Origin: JALOPX01 sp041309605
Lineage (GTDB): Bacteria; Krumholzibacteriota; Krumholzibacteriia; Krumholzibacteriales; Krumholzibacteriaceae
Assembly: GCA_041309605.1 (NCBI GenBank)
Contig: JBFYZH010000106.1
Location: 1 to 37,188, forward strand
Direction: 5' to 3'
DNA: 37,188 nucleotides
Shown: one piece after another, positions 16,222-23,124 of the stretch
Numbering within the stretch: the first letter of the stretch is position 1
Layout: each line of letters begins with the position of its first letter
Notes under the pieces: model-generated
Database searches by the model: none
What the model saw: the letters and a program-made list of their open reading frames with translations, nothing else
What the model was told of the DNA's origin: nothing
Translations under genes and position numbers: made by a program

Positions 16222-17223
16222 ATGGATATATTGACTGCCCGCGACGCCAACCCCTCCGTTCTGGAAGGCAGGAAGGTCGTCGTGATGGGTTACGGGAACC
16301 AGGGCCGTCCCCAGGCCCTGAACCTGCGCGACAGCGGCGTCGAGGTGGTGGTGGCGGCCAGGGAGGGGGGAAAGGGCCGGGCGAAAGCGCTGGAAGACGG
16401 GTTTTCGCCCGTCGGAATCGAAGAGGGTTCGCGCCTGGCCGATGTTCTGCTCTGCCTTTTGCCCGACGAGATGCAGGGAAGGATTTTCGACGAAACGGTG
16501 TCGGGCAACCTCCGTGAAGGCGCCGCCTTATGTTTCGCCCACGGTTTCGCAGTCGCTTTCGGATGCATAGAGTCGAATCGCCATGACATCGTGCTGGTCG
16601 CGCCGAAAGGGCAGGGGGCGATGCTGAGGAAAACCTACCTCGAAGGTTCCGGCCTGCCCTGCCTGCTCGCCGTTGAGAACGATTTTTCCGGGCGGGCCAT
16701 GGACCTGGCGCTGGCCATAGCCGGGGGGCTTGGGTGTCTCAGGGTGGGGGCGTTTCGGACCAGTTTCAGGGAGGAGGCTGTAAGCGATCTCTTCGGAGAA
16801 CAGGCCGTCCTTTGCGGCGGGGTGACGGCGCTCGTCAAGAAGGCGTGGGAACTCCTGGTCCGCAAGGGGTTCAGTCCCGAAATCGCGTATTTCGAATGCT
16901 GCCAGGAGCTCAAGATCATCGTCGACCTTTTCACGGAGAAGGGATTTTCGGGAATGAGGGATATGATAAGCGGAACCGCCGCGTACGGCGGTCTTGAATA
17001 CGGGGAGAGGCTGATCTCCGGACGGACGGAAAAGGCGATGGAGGAGATTTTCGACAGGATAGACAGCGGTGAATTTGCCAGGGACTGGCTCGAAAAGTCC
17101 GCGGGAGACGGCCGCCGGCTCGAGAGGCTTCGCGGCGCGGAACGGGAACTTCGAATGGAAGAGACAGGCAGAAGAATAAGGGCGATGTACGGGGCGCAAA
17201 AGAGAAATCATGAAGGGAGATAG
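16222..17223 (+). CDS. Ketol-acid reductoisomerase homologue (class I IlvC family)
   Basis: 333 residues, the length of class I KARI, which isomerises and reduces acetolactate in Val/Leu/Ile synthesis using NAD(P)H and Mg2+. Rossmann motif GYGNQG (23-28). Catalytic and metal residues are present by alignment: H107 (FAHGF), K129 (APKGQG), D189 and E193 (DLFGEQAVLCGG), E225 and E229 (YFECCQELK), S250. Two conserved stretches depart from the norm: GHAHALNL is GRPQALNL, and ISNTAEYG is ISGTAAYG. No ilvB/N/D/leu genes lie nearby, so I leave out the symbol; it could be a divergent IlvC or a paralogue with another 2-keto substrate. SD AGGAA (16208-16212) supports ATG 16222 over ATGs at 16177 and 16201. 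Confidence 0.85.
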   Translation: MDILTARDANPSVLEGRKVVVMGYGNQGRPQALNLRDSGVEVVVAAREGGKGRAKALEDGFSPVGIEEGSRLADVLLCLLPDEMQGRIFDETVSGNLREGAALCFAHGFAVAFGCIESNRHDIVLVAPKGQGAMLRKTYLEGSGLPCLLAVENDFSGRAMDLALAIAGGLGCLRVGAFRTSFREEAVSDLFGEQAVLCGGVTALVKKAWELLVRKGFSPEIAYFECCQELKIIVDLFTEKGFSGMRDMISGTAAYGGLEYGERLISGRTEKAMEEIFDRIDSGEFARDWLEKSAGDGRRLERLRGAERELRMEETGRRIRAMYGAQKRNHEGR

Positions 17224-17226
17224 AAG

Positions 17227-18174
17227 ATGAGACCCCACGTAGTCACAAGGTCCGTCGTATTGGCGGTTTTCGTGCTGGCCGCCGCGCTGCCGGGGTGCGG
17301 GAAGGATGGGGACAAGGGGAAAAAATCGGCGGATGATTTCCGGATACCCGATTCGCTCCTTACTCCCATCGAGGGATTCAATATCACGATCGACGAATAC
17401 CATCCGATCAGGGGCGGTGTGCTGGCCAACAAGGACATAGAGTTGCACTACCCGGCCTCCCATATAGCCCGGTATCTGGCAACCAGCAATTTCGGTTTTG
17501 CGTTCAACGCCCACAGGAAGGTGCTCCAGGATATAGGAAGACCCGCTCCCGGCGGGATCGTGATCATCGGGGCCAAGGATCTTGCCGAGTACCAGTTTCT
17601 GACAAAGAAAGAGTGGTGGTATTACGGGGTGATACAGGGGGACACTCTCTATTTCGAACCTTTCGACGTGATGATGAAAAGGTACGACAGAGTCTCCAGG
17701 CGCTCCCTCGGAGAAATTGGCCTGACCCAGAAAATCTCGCAGATGGCGCTGAAAAATCTCTCGCGCGACAGGATACCTTTGTGGATGAGAGAGTCGATAG
17801 CTTCCTGGCTGGCCGGGGAAAAATCGATCCTGAAAGCGCAGGCGGCCGAATTTAACAAGGAATTGATCGGTTACAATCCCGGCCTTGAGGAACTTGAACG
17901 CAATTTAAGCGAAGCCGTCGACAGGGGGCCCACCAGGGTGTCGTTTTTCATCGCTTATACGATGCTCGAGAATCTTCTGGAAAAGCATGCGATGAGCGAA
18001 ATCATTGTCTTCGCGCGCAGGCTCGGCGAGGGCGCGGCGATCGATGACGCGTCGCGCGAGGTTTTCGGCATGGATTACGGGAAACTGGTCGAAACGGTCG
18101 GCATAAAAGGCGATTTCACGGATTATCTCGAGGATCTGCTGCAGGAAGTGCCGCGCAAAGACGGCGGGAATTGA
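17227..18174 (+). CDS. Lipoprotein with a peptidase MA-like fold lacking HExxH
   Basis: 315 residues. The signal sequence (about 1-23) ends in LPGC, a plausible lipobox with Cys24 to be lipidated; a charged Asp/Lys/Gly tether follows. IPLWMRESIASWLAGE near residue 195 resembles the (L-P-x-W-x-x-E-G-x-A) segment that follows the zinc site in MA-like gluzincin peptidases. The position where HExxH should lie reads LTQKISQMALKNL, so no zinc-binding pair is visible. Probably a catalytically dead, periplasm-facing lipoprotein; function unknown. It starts 3 nt after the reductoisomerase stop and ends 1 nt before gltX, so the three form one transcription unit. Family assignment is tentative. Confidence 0.75.
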   Translation: MRPHVVTRSVVLAVFVLAAALPGCGKDGDKGKKSADDFRIPDSLLTPIEGFNITIDEYHPIRGGVLANKDIELHYPASHIARYLATSNFGFAFNAHRKVLQDIGRPAPGGIVIIGAKDLAEYQFLTKKEWWYYGVIQGDTLYFEPFDVMMKRYDRVSRRSLGEIGLTQKISQMALKNLSRDRIPLWMRESIASWLAGEKSILKAQAAEFNKELIGYNPGLEELERNLSEAVDRGPTRVSFFIAYTMLENLLEKHAMSEIIVFARRLGEGAAIDDASREVFGMDYGKLVETVGIKGDFTDYLEDLLQEVPRKDGGN

Positions 18175-18175
18175 C

Positions 18176-19738
18176 ATGGAACAGGAGCAGGGCGGGATAA
18201 GGGTGCGGTTCGCGCCCAGTCCGACGGGTCACCTTCATGTCGGGGGAGCCAGGACCGCGCTATATAACTGGCTTTACGCGAGGAAGACCGGCGGAACGTT
18301 CATTCTGAGGATCGAGGACACGGACGCGCGCAGATCCACCAGGGATTCGTACGAGGGAATCCTCAGGGGCATGAAATGGCTCGGTCTCGACTGGGACGAG
18401 GGTCCCGACAAGGGCGGCGATTACGGCCCGTATATCCAGTCGGCGCGCGGCGTCCTTTATCATGCGGACGCGCAGAAACTCCTCGATGAAGGAAAGGCTT
18501 ACCGCTGCTTTTGCAACGCGGAAGAGCTGGAGTCGAAAAAAGAGGAAGCCCGGCTCAACAAGCTCGATCCGGTGTACGACCGCTCCTGCAGGGAGCTTTC
18601 CCCGGAAGAAGCCGGCCGCAGGCTCGCCGCCGGCGATCCCCACGTGATAAGATTCAGGATGCCGCTGGAGGGGGAGGTCCGTTTCGACGACATCGTGAGG
18701 GGCAGGTTCACTTTCGCGAACGCGGGCCTTGACGATTTCGTCCTGATGAAAACGGACGGCAGGCCCACGTATAATTTCGCCGTGGTGGTGGATGATGCGA
18801 GGATGAATATCTCCCACGTGATAAGAGGGGACGATCACATCTCTAATACCCCGCGCCAGGTGCATTTGTATCTCGCCCTCGGGCATAGGCTGCCTAAATT
18901 CGCCCATCTGCCGATGATACTCGGAGGCGACCGGACGAGACTGAGCAAGAGGCACGGCGCGGTATCGATCGATCACTACGGAGAAAAATATTATCTTCCC
19001 GACGCGATGATCAATTATCTCGCGCTGCTCGGATGGTCCCTCGACGGAAAGAGGGAATTTTTCGAACGAAAGGCGCTGGTCGAAAGTTTTTCGCTGAAGA
19101 GGGTGTCGAAGAATCCGGCCGTTTTCGACAACGACAAGATGGAATACATTAACGCCGAACATCTGAAGAAGATGCCCCTTGTCAGGAAAACGATTCTCGC
19201 CTACCACGTACTGGAGTCCGCGGGATGCATACCGGCCGATTTCACGGTTGATCTTTCGAAACCGGTCGATCTGAAGCTCATCGGGGGCACCGAGCCTGTG
19301 GAAGAGCCGGCGGCCGGAGAGGAGGAAATCTTCAATCAGAGGGAATTCCAGAGACTGGCGATGATAATCAACATATACGGCAACCGGATAAAGCTGCTCA
19401 AGGATCTTCCCGCGATGCTCCGGTATCTTTACAAGGACGATTTTCTCCTGGACGAGAACGCCCGCCATACCTGGCTGAACGATCCTGGCCACCTTGAGAG
19501 GATGGAACTGCTCGCCGGCGAACTGGAAAAACTGAAATATTTCGACGCGGGCACGGTCGAGGAGGCGTTGAGGGCGCTCGCCGACCGGCTGGATATCGAC
19601 GCCGGAGAGCTCATCCACCCCTGCCGGGTGGCGTTGACGGGCCAGTCCGTATCGCCCGATATCTTCTGGATAATCGTCTTCCTGGGCAAGGCCAAAGCGA
19701 TTGAAAGACTGCGCGCCGCGGCGCCGCCGCGCGCCTGA
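18176..19738 (+). CDS. gltX: Glutamyl-tRNA synthetase
   Basis: A 520-residue class I aminoacyl-tRNA synthetase. HIGH-type motif PSPTGHLHVGGARTALYNWL (residues 15-34), the IEDTD catalytic strand, and a KMSKS-type loop TRLSKRHGAVS near 252-262, followed by the helical anticodon-binding domain. A short acidic insert (EEPAAGEEEIFNQ, about 379-391) interrupts the C-terminal domain. It is followed by tRNA-Gln(CUG) and tRNA-Glu(CUC). In bacteria without GlnRS, a non-discriminating GluRS charges both tRNAs and GatCAB amidates Glu-tRNA-Gln; no glnS or gat genes are in the window, so this is open. Confidence 0.97.
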   Translation: MEQEQGGIRVRFAPSPTGHLHVGGARTALYNWLYARKTGGTFILRIEDTDARRSTRDSYEGILRGMKWLGLDWDEGPDKGGDYGPYIQSARGVLYHADAQKLLDEGKAYRCFCNAEELESKKEEARLNKLDPVYDRSCRELSPEEAGRRLAAGDPHVIRFRMPLEGEVRFDDIVRGRFTFANAGLDDFVLMKTDGRPTYNFAVVVDDARMNISHVIRGDDHISNTPRQVHLYLALGHRLPKFAHLPMILGGDRTRLSKRHGAVSIDHYGEKYYLPDAMINYLALLGWSLDGKREFFERKALVESFSLKRVSKNPAVFDNDKMEYINAEHLKKMPLVRKTILAYHVLESAGCIPADFTVDLSKPVDLKLIGGTEPVEEPAAGEEEIFNQREFQRLAMIINIYGNRIKLLKDLPAMLRYLYKDDFLLDENARHTWLNDPGHLERMELLAGELEKLKYFDAGTVEEALRALADRLDIDAGELIHPCRVALTGQSVSPDIFWIIVFLGKAKAIERLRAAAPPRA

Positions 19739-19799
19739 AAAATAATCATAAAGGCTATTGCTTTTGGGTTCGAAATAAAGTAAGTTGTCCCATGTTCTA

Positions 19800-19873
19800 T
19801 GGAGAGTCGTCCAACGGTAGGACAGCTGACTCTGGATCAGCCGATGGGGGTTCAAGTCCTCCCTCTCCAGCCA
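19800..19873 (+). tRNA. tRNA-Gln (CUG)
   Basis: 74 nt with encoded CCA. Acceptor TGGAGAG/CTCTCCA (U1-A72, typical of tRNA-Gln), D-stem GTCC/GGAC, anticodon stem GCTGA/TCAGC around CTCTGGA (anticodon CTG), T-stem GGGGG/CCTCC with one G-U, discriminator G73. Confidence 0.97.
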
Positions 19874-19882
19874 ATAACATCC

Positions 19883-19957
19883 GGCCCCTTAGTCTAGTGG
19901 TTAGGACGCATGGTTCTCAGCCATGAATCAGGGGTTCGACTCCCCTAGGGGCTACCA
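19883..19957 (+). tRNA. tRNA-Glu (CUC)
   Basis: 75 nt with encoded CCA. Acceptor GGCCCCT/AGGGGCT with a G1-U72 wobble, D-stem GTCT/GGAC, anticodon stem CATGG/CCATG around TTCTCAG (anticodon CTC), T-stem AGGGG/CCCCT, discriminator A73. Nine nt after tRNA-Gln, so probably one precursor. Confidence 0.96.
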
Positions 19958-19962
19958 GATAC

Positions 19963-20005
19963 ATGACCCGGAAGGGCGATTCCTGCCGGGTCATTTTCAT
20001 TTTTG
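19963..20005 (+). terminator. Rho-independent terminator after the tRNA pair
   Basis: ATGACCCGG (19963-19971) and CCGGGTCAT (19986-19994) form a perfect 9-bp stem around a 14-nt loop with a further AGG/CCT pair, followed by TTTCATTTTTG. Confidence 0.85.
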
Positions 20006-20118
20006 TCGCAGGACCTGTAATCCCGATATTCCGCCCGGGCTCAACCGGATTCGCCGGGGGACGATCCGGCAGGCGTCGGCGCATGAACGGCGGACCGCCG
20101 CTGCTGTCACAAGGGTCT

Positions 20119-20310
20119 TCAGCCGCCGCCCGGAGAGCACTTATCCCGGTAACTTCCCTCGCCCGGTCCAGTGATACTGGAGAATGACGAGATCTGTTTT
20201 TGCGTGTCCATGCTTCCGCAGGCGGGACATTTGACCTCGCGCTGCGAGGATGGGATGAGGTCTTCGAAACGATTGCCACATTTTCCGCAAATAAATTCGA
20301 ATATCGGCAT
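20119..20310 (-). CDS. FmdB-family zinc ribbon protein
   Basis: 63 residues. MPIFEFICGKCGNRFEDL opens a one-domain zinc ribbon with CxxC pairs C8/C11 and C28/C31, matching the FmdB/CxxC regulatory family. The C-terminus is Gly/Ser-rich with one more Cys (C58). SD GGAGG lies 5 nt from ATG 20310. Third gene after arsR and the TGA-containing small membrane protein, 17 nt from the latter's stop, so presumably co-transcribed. The biochemical role of FmdB proteins is poorly defined. Confidence 0.9.
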   Translation of the reverse strand: MPIFEFICGKCGNRFEDLIPSSQREVKCPACGSMDTQKQISSFSSITGPGEGSYRDKCSPGGG

Positions 20311-20327
20311 TGTGTCCTCCAATGAAC

Positions 20328-20513
20328 CTATTCGTCCGGTCCGGAATCTTTTCCGGGCTCCGGTTTCTCCGCATCTGCCTTTTTCTTCTCATGCCGGTCC
20401 CCGACATCGCAGGCACCGCTCATTCAGGTGGGCACGCCGAAGCGTGGAAGTACGAACTTCTGAAGGACAATCCACACGACAATAAAGATCAGCAGGCCGG
20501 CCAGGTTATCCAT
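20328..20513 (-). CDS. Tiny membrane protein with an in-frame TGA; candidate selenoprotein
   Basis: An ATG at 20513 has an excellent SD (GGAGG, 7-nt spacing) and overlaps the arsR stop by 8 nt. It encodes 29 residues: one transmembrane helix (LLIFIVVWIVLQKFVL) then PRFGVPT, then TGA at 20424-20426. The same frame continues directly for 31 codons (MSGACDVGDRHEKKKADAE...) to TAG at 20328: a Cys four residues after the recoded position (U-x4-C) and a charged tail. The downstream ATG immediately after the TGA has no SD, so a separate gene is unlikely. A weak stem-loop (TGCC/GGCA, inner GTC-GGG-GAC) puts GGG 22-24 nt after UGA, where bacterial SECIS loops sit. Alternatives: a 29-residue peptide ending at TGA, or a mutated Cys/Trp codon. 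selA/B/C/D would lie outside this window. Confidence 0.5.
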
Positions 20514-20853
20514 TCATTGTCCTCCGGTACGTGTCGACGGATTTCTTTTCCCTGTCCATGTCTTCCTCGATGGAACGGCATATCCTCTCGCATATCTCTT
20601 TCGGCATGAGGCTGGTGAGCCTGTAGTAGATCATCTTGTTTTCCCTTCTCGAATCGACAAGCCCTTCCTCCCTGAGCACCCTGAGATGCTTGGAAACGCT
20701 GGCCTGGCTCAGCCCGGTCCCTTCGACCAGGCCGGTTACGTTCATCTCCGAATCGCAGAGCAGGTGCAGAAGCGAAAGGCGCGACGGTTCGGCCATGGCT
20801 TTCAGGCGCCTTGCGATTATCGAAAAAGATGTTTTGCCGCCTTTTTTCGGCAT
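20506..20853 (-). CDS. ArsR/SmtB-family transcriptional repressor
   Basis: 115 residues. A winged helix-turn-helix spans about 15-90: AMAEPSRLSLLHLLCDSEMN, the recognition helix GLSQASVSKHLRVLREEGLV, then the wing SRRENKMIYYRLT. The alpha-3 metal motif ELCVCDL is absent (LLCDSEMNVTGL keeps one Cys), so it may sense something other than arsenite/cadmium through the classical site, for example redox state. First gene of a three-gene unit with a clear promoter and an AT-rich dyad operator just upstream. SD GAGGAGG about 8 nt from ATG. Divergent from the thioredoxin-barrel gene. Confidence 0.93.
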   Translation of the reverse strand: MPKKGGKTSFSIIARRLKAMAEPSRLSLLHLLCDSEMNVTGLVEGTGLSQASVSKHLRVLREEGLVDSRRENKMIYYRLTSLMPKEICERICRSIEEDMDREKKSVDTYRRTMNG

Positions 20854-20868
20854 ATCACCGGCCTCCTC

Positions 20869-20904
20869 ATATTCTTATATACTCATAAGAGAATATGATG
20901 TCAA
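20869..20904 (-). promoter_or_regulatory. arsR promoter with overlapping dyad operator
   Basis: On the minus strand TTGACA (20899-20904), a 17-bp spacer and TATATA (20876-20881). An imperfect inverted repeat 20869-20896 (ATATTC...GAATAT with inner TTAT/ATAA) covers the spacer and -10, the typical geometry of an ArsR-family operator and consistent with autorepression. Confidence 0.7.
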
Positions 20905-20950
20905 GAAAATATTGCCCGACTGGCGGATCGCCGTGGCCGTTTTTCGGCGG

Positions 20951-20992
20951 GCGGCGCACAAATCCTTTTTCCTTAGAGCGGCGCACAAATCC
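20951..20992. repeat. Direct repeat of 15 bp, two copies
   Basis: GCGGCGCACAAATCC at 20951-20965 and again at 20978-20992, 27 bp start to start, in the divergent arsR/thioredoxin-barrel intergenic region, just upstream of a possible -10 (TATACT, 21018-21023). It could be a tandem binding site or the scar of a small duplication. Confidence 0.7.
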
Positions 20993-21023
20993 CTGTCAAA
21001 AACGCGCAATGGTGGAATATACT
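20993..21023 (+). promoter_or_regulatory. Possible weak promoter for the thioredoxin-barrel gene
   Basis: CTGTCA (20993-20998), a long 19-bp spacer and TATACT (21018-21023). The -10 is good and the -35 poor, so an activator acting at the adjacent direct repeats is conceivable. Confidence 0.35.
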
Positions 21024-21068
21024 GGACTCCGTAGTTTCGAAACGGCAAACCAGTAACCGGAGGAGACC

Positions 21069-23096
21069 ATGTCCGGAAAAATATTTTCTGCCACGGTCGC
21101 CAGGATCGTGATGTCCCTGACGTTCATTTCCTTCACGGGCGAAACTCCGGCCGCCGAGGCTTCCGGCTCGCCGGGCCGGGCTCCGGCTTTTGAGCTGCCG
21201 GCGGTGGACGGAAGCGGTACGGTTTTGTCCGCCGAGCTTTTTTCCTCGAACGAATATACCTTTCTTCTCTTCTGGGAGGGCGGTTGCCCTCAATGCGTGG
21301 AAGCTCTTTCGAGAGCCTCGGATTTCGACGGAGAATTCGGCGGAGCGGGTGTCGGGGTGACGGGCGTCAATTGCGGAAACGAGGACCTGCTCGCAGTCAA
21401 GGGGCTGGTCAGGGGAAGCGGCGCGCGGTTTCTCCAGCTGCTTGACCGGGGCGGACGCGTAGCCGGAAGATATATGGTGCCGCATTCGGTTTTCACCATC
21501 GTTCTCGTCGATAACCGGGGGATTATCGTCGCCAGGGCGGAGGATCCGCAGGAGGACGTATCGCGTGTGATGCAGGAGATGCTGGAAGGGGGCGGCGGAT
21601 ATCGGCACGATACGGCCGTCGGGGAGACTGGGGATGACGCGATTATCGTGGGTATGCGGGGCGATGCGACCGCCGCGAAGGTGAATGACGAGGCGAAACC
21701 GGGCGACCCGCTCATTCCCGCCGGCATACATGTACGCGGTGACGCGAGGATCAGATTTCTTTCGATCAGCGCGAGGGGGGACGGAGCGTCGGGCCCGTAT
21801 GGAGAAACGGTAAGTTCGGGCAACAGGATGACGGGCAGATTCGAGCTCGAAGTCTCGGGAAAAGCCGCGAGGGGTCTGGAGGCGGGAGGCCTTCTTCGCA
21901 TCGGCAACGAGGGTCTGAACGCGCTTCGCGCAGGGCCGGATTATTTCGATTCTCAGTATGGAAGCGTCTTCGCTGCCGTCGAGGCGGGAAGGTTCCATGT
22001 CAGGTTCGGGTACTATTCGATATCGATGACGCCGCTTACCCTGATGAGGTGGGATTGGGAAGACAATCCGCGCACCGGCGGATACGCCGGATGCGGATGC
22101 GGAACGGCAGCCGGGGTGCTTCTTGTGGAGAGTCTCGAACAACTCGGTCCCGATCTGAGGTTCGAAGGGTGTGTGGCGCGCTACGATCTGGAGGATATGT
22201 ACGTGAGGGCCTTTTACGCCATGCCGCGAAGGGCGCGCGGCATACCCAGAGTGGAGACAGAGTTCGGAGGAGAGGAACATGCGGCCTATTCCCTCGAGGT
22301 GGCGGGACTGGAGACGAAATGGCAGGGATACCTCCCGCGCTTCGAAAGGTTCGCACGGGCCGGCGCCCACCTTGCCGTATCGTGGGAGGATCCGGGATCG
22401 GTAAATCCGATCGAATTCGGATACGATCATCCCTTCGAATGGTACCGCGCGACGGTCCTGTCGTTGACGGGGGAGATCCCGGTGGCGCGGCGCGCCGTTA
22501 TTCGCGGGGAATGGATCGCGCTGGGTCGCACCGAATTCCACGATCCCGCCCGGGGCGCAGAAGGGGATGAAGAGAACAGGGGAAACGGAGGGTTCGCAGG
22601 CGTGGTGATCGATCATGGAAACAGGTTCCTTGCCGCCTGCGACTACATCGAGATCGGAAAGGGATTCCATTCCCCCTTCGCCGCGATATCGTACCAGCCC
22701 GGAAGAAGAGGAGCGAGGTTTTCCTCGCGCCTCTCATATCCTGACGAACGCGCGGCGCTGTCGATTTTCTACAAAAGACTCCGGGAAACGGGGCCGGAGG
22801 GACCCGGATTTCAAAAACAGGAGTCATCCGCGGCGGGGGTGTCGATCGACGTCGATCTCGACAACGGCCTGGGGGCCGGTCTCGCGTACATCGACGAGGG
22901 TAACTGGAGGGACGGGGAGACGGGAAGGTTCGACGCGACTAGAAGGTCGTTCACGGCCGGCTGCCGCTACCGTTTCGACAGGGTTTCGTACATCCATGGC
23001 CAGTACCAGAGGATAGACAATTCCGGCGATTCGTCGGGCGCGGAGCTCGAATCCGTCACGGAGATGTTCAGCGTCTACCTCGGAGCGGTGTTCTAG
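21069..23096 (+). CDS. Thioredoxin-like domain fused to an outer-membrane beta-barrel
   Basis: 675 residues. An N-terminal signal peptide (about 1-31) is followed by a TlpA/peroxiredoxin-like thioredoxin fold (about 38-175): FELPAVDGSGTVLSAELF, active site C73-P-Q-C76 in FWEGGCPQC, then VDNRGIIVAR. After a linker, about 230-675 is made of alternating hydrophobic/polar strands rich in Gly, Tyr, Arg and Asp with short turns (RFHVRFGYYSIS, GAGLAYID, TAGCRYRFDRVSYIHGQYQR), ending SVYLGAVF: a C-terminal aromatic beta-signal as recognised by BamA. The predicted product is a barrel carrying a periplasmic redox domain, an unusual architecture. SD GGAGGAG precedes ATG 21069. Divergent from arsR; convergent with the secreted CBM6-like gene, about 28 bp away. 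Confidence 0.8.
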   Translation: MSGKIFSATVARIVMSLTFISFTGETPAAEASGSPGRAPAFELPAVDGSGTVLSAELFSSNEYTFLLFWEGGCPQCVEALSRASDFDGEFGGAGVGVTGVNCGNEDLLAVKGLVRGSGARFLQLLDRGGRVAGRYMVPHSVFTIVLVDNRGIIVARAEDPQEDVSRVMQEMLEGGGGYRHDTAVGETGDDAIIVGMRGDATAAKVNDEAKPGDPLIPAGIHVRGDARIRFLSISARGDGASGPYGETVSSGNRMTGRFELEVSGKAARGLEAGGLLRIGNEGLNALRAGPDYFDSQYGSVFAAVEAGRFHVRFGYYSISMTPLTLMRWDWEDNPRTGGYAGCGCGTAAGVLLVESLEQLGPDLRFEGCVARYDLEDMYVRAFYAMPRRARGIPRVETEFGGEEHAAYSLEVAGLETKWQGYLPRFERFARAGAHLAVSWEDPGSVNPIEFGYDHPFEWYRATVLSLTGEIPVARRAVIRGEWIALGRTEFHDPARGAEGDEENRGNGGFAGVVIDHGNRFLAACDYIEIGKGFHSPFAAISYQPGRRGARFSSRLSYPDERAALSIFYKRLRETGPEGPGFQKQESSAAGVSIDVDLDNGLGAGLAYIDEGNWRDGETGRFDATRRSFTAGCRYRFDRVSYIHGQYQRIDNSGDSSGAELESVTEMFSVYLGAVF

Positions 23097-23124
23097 GCGG
23101 GGTTCGGAGGATTCATCTGCATCA

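Noticed and set aside
20310..20609. Plus-strand frame across the ArsR cluster (Leu/Pro-rich)
   Set aside because: No SD, and the minus strand carries three well-signalled genes over the same bases.
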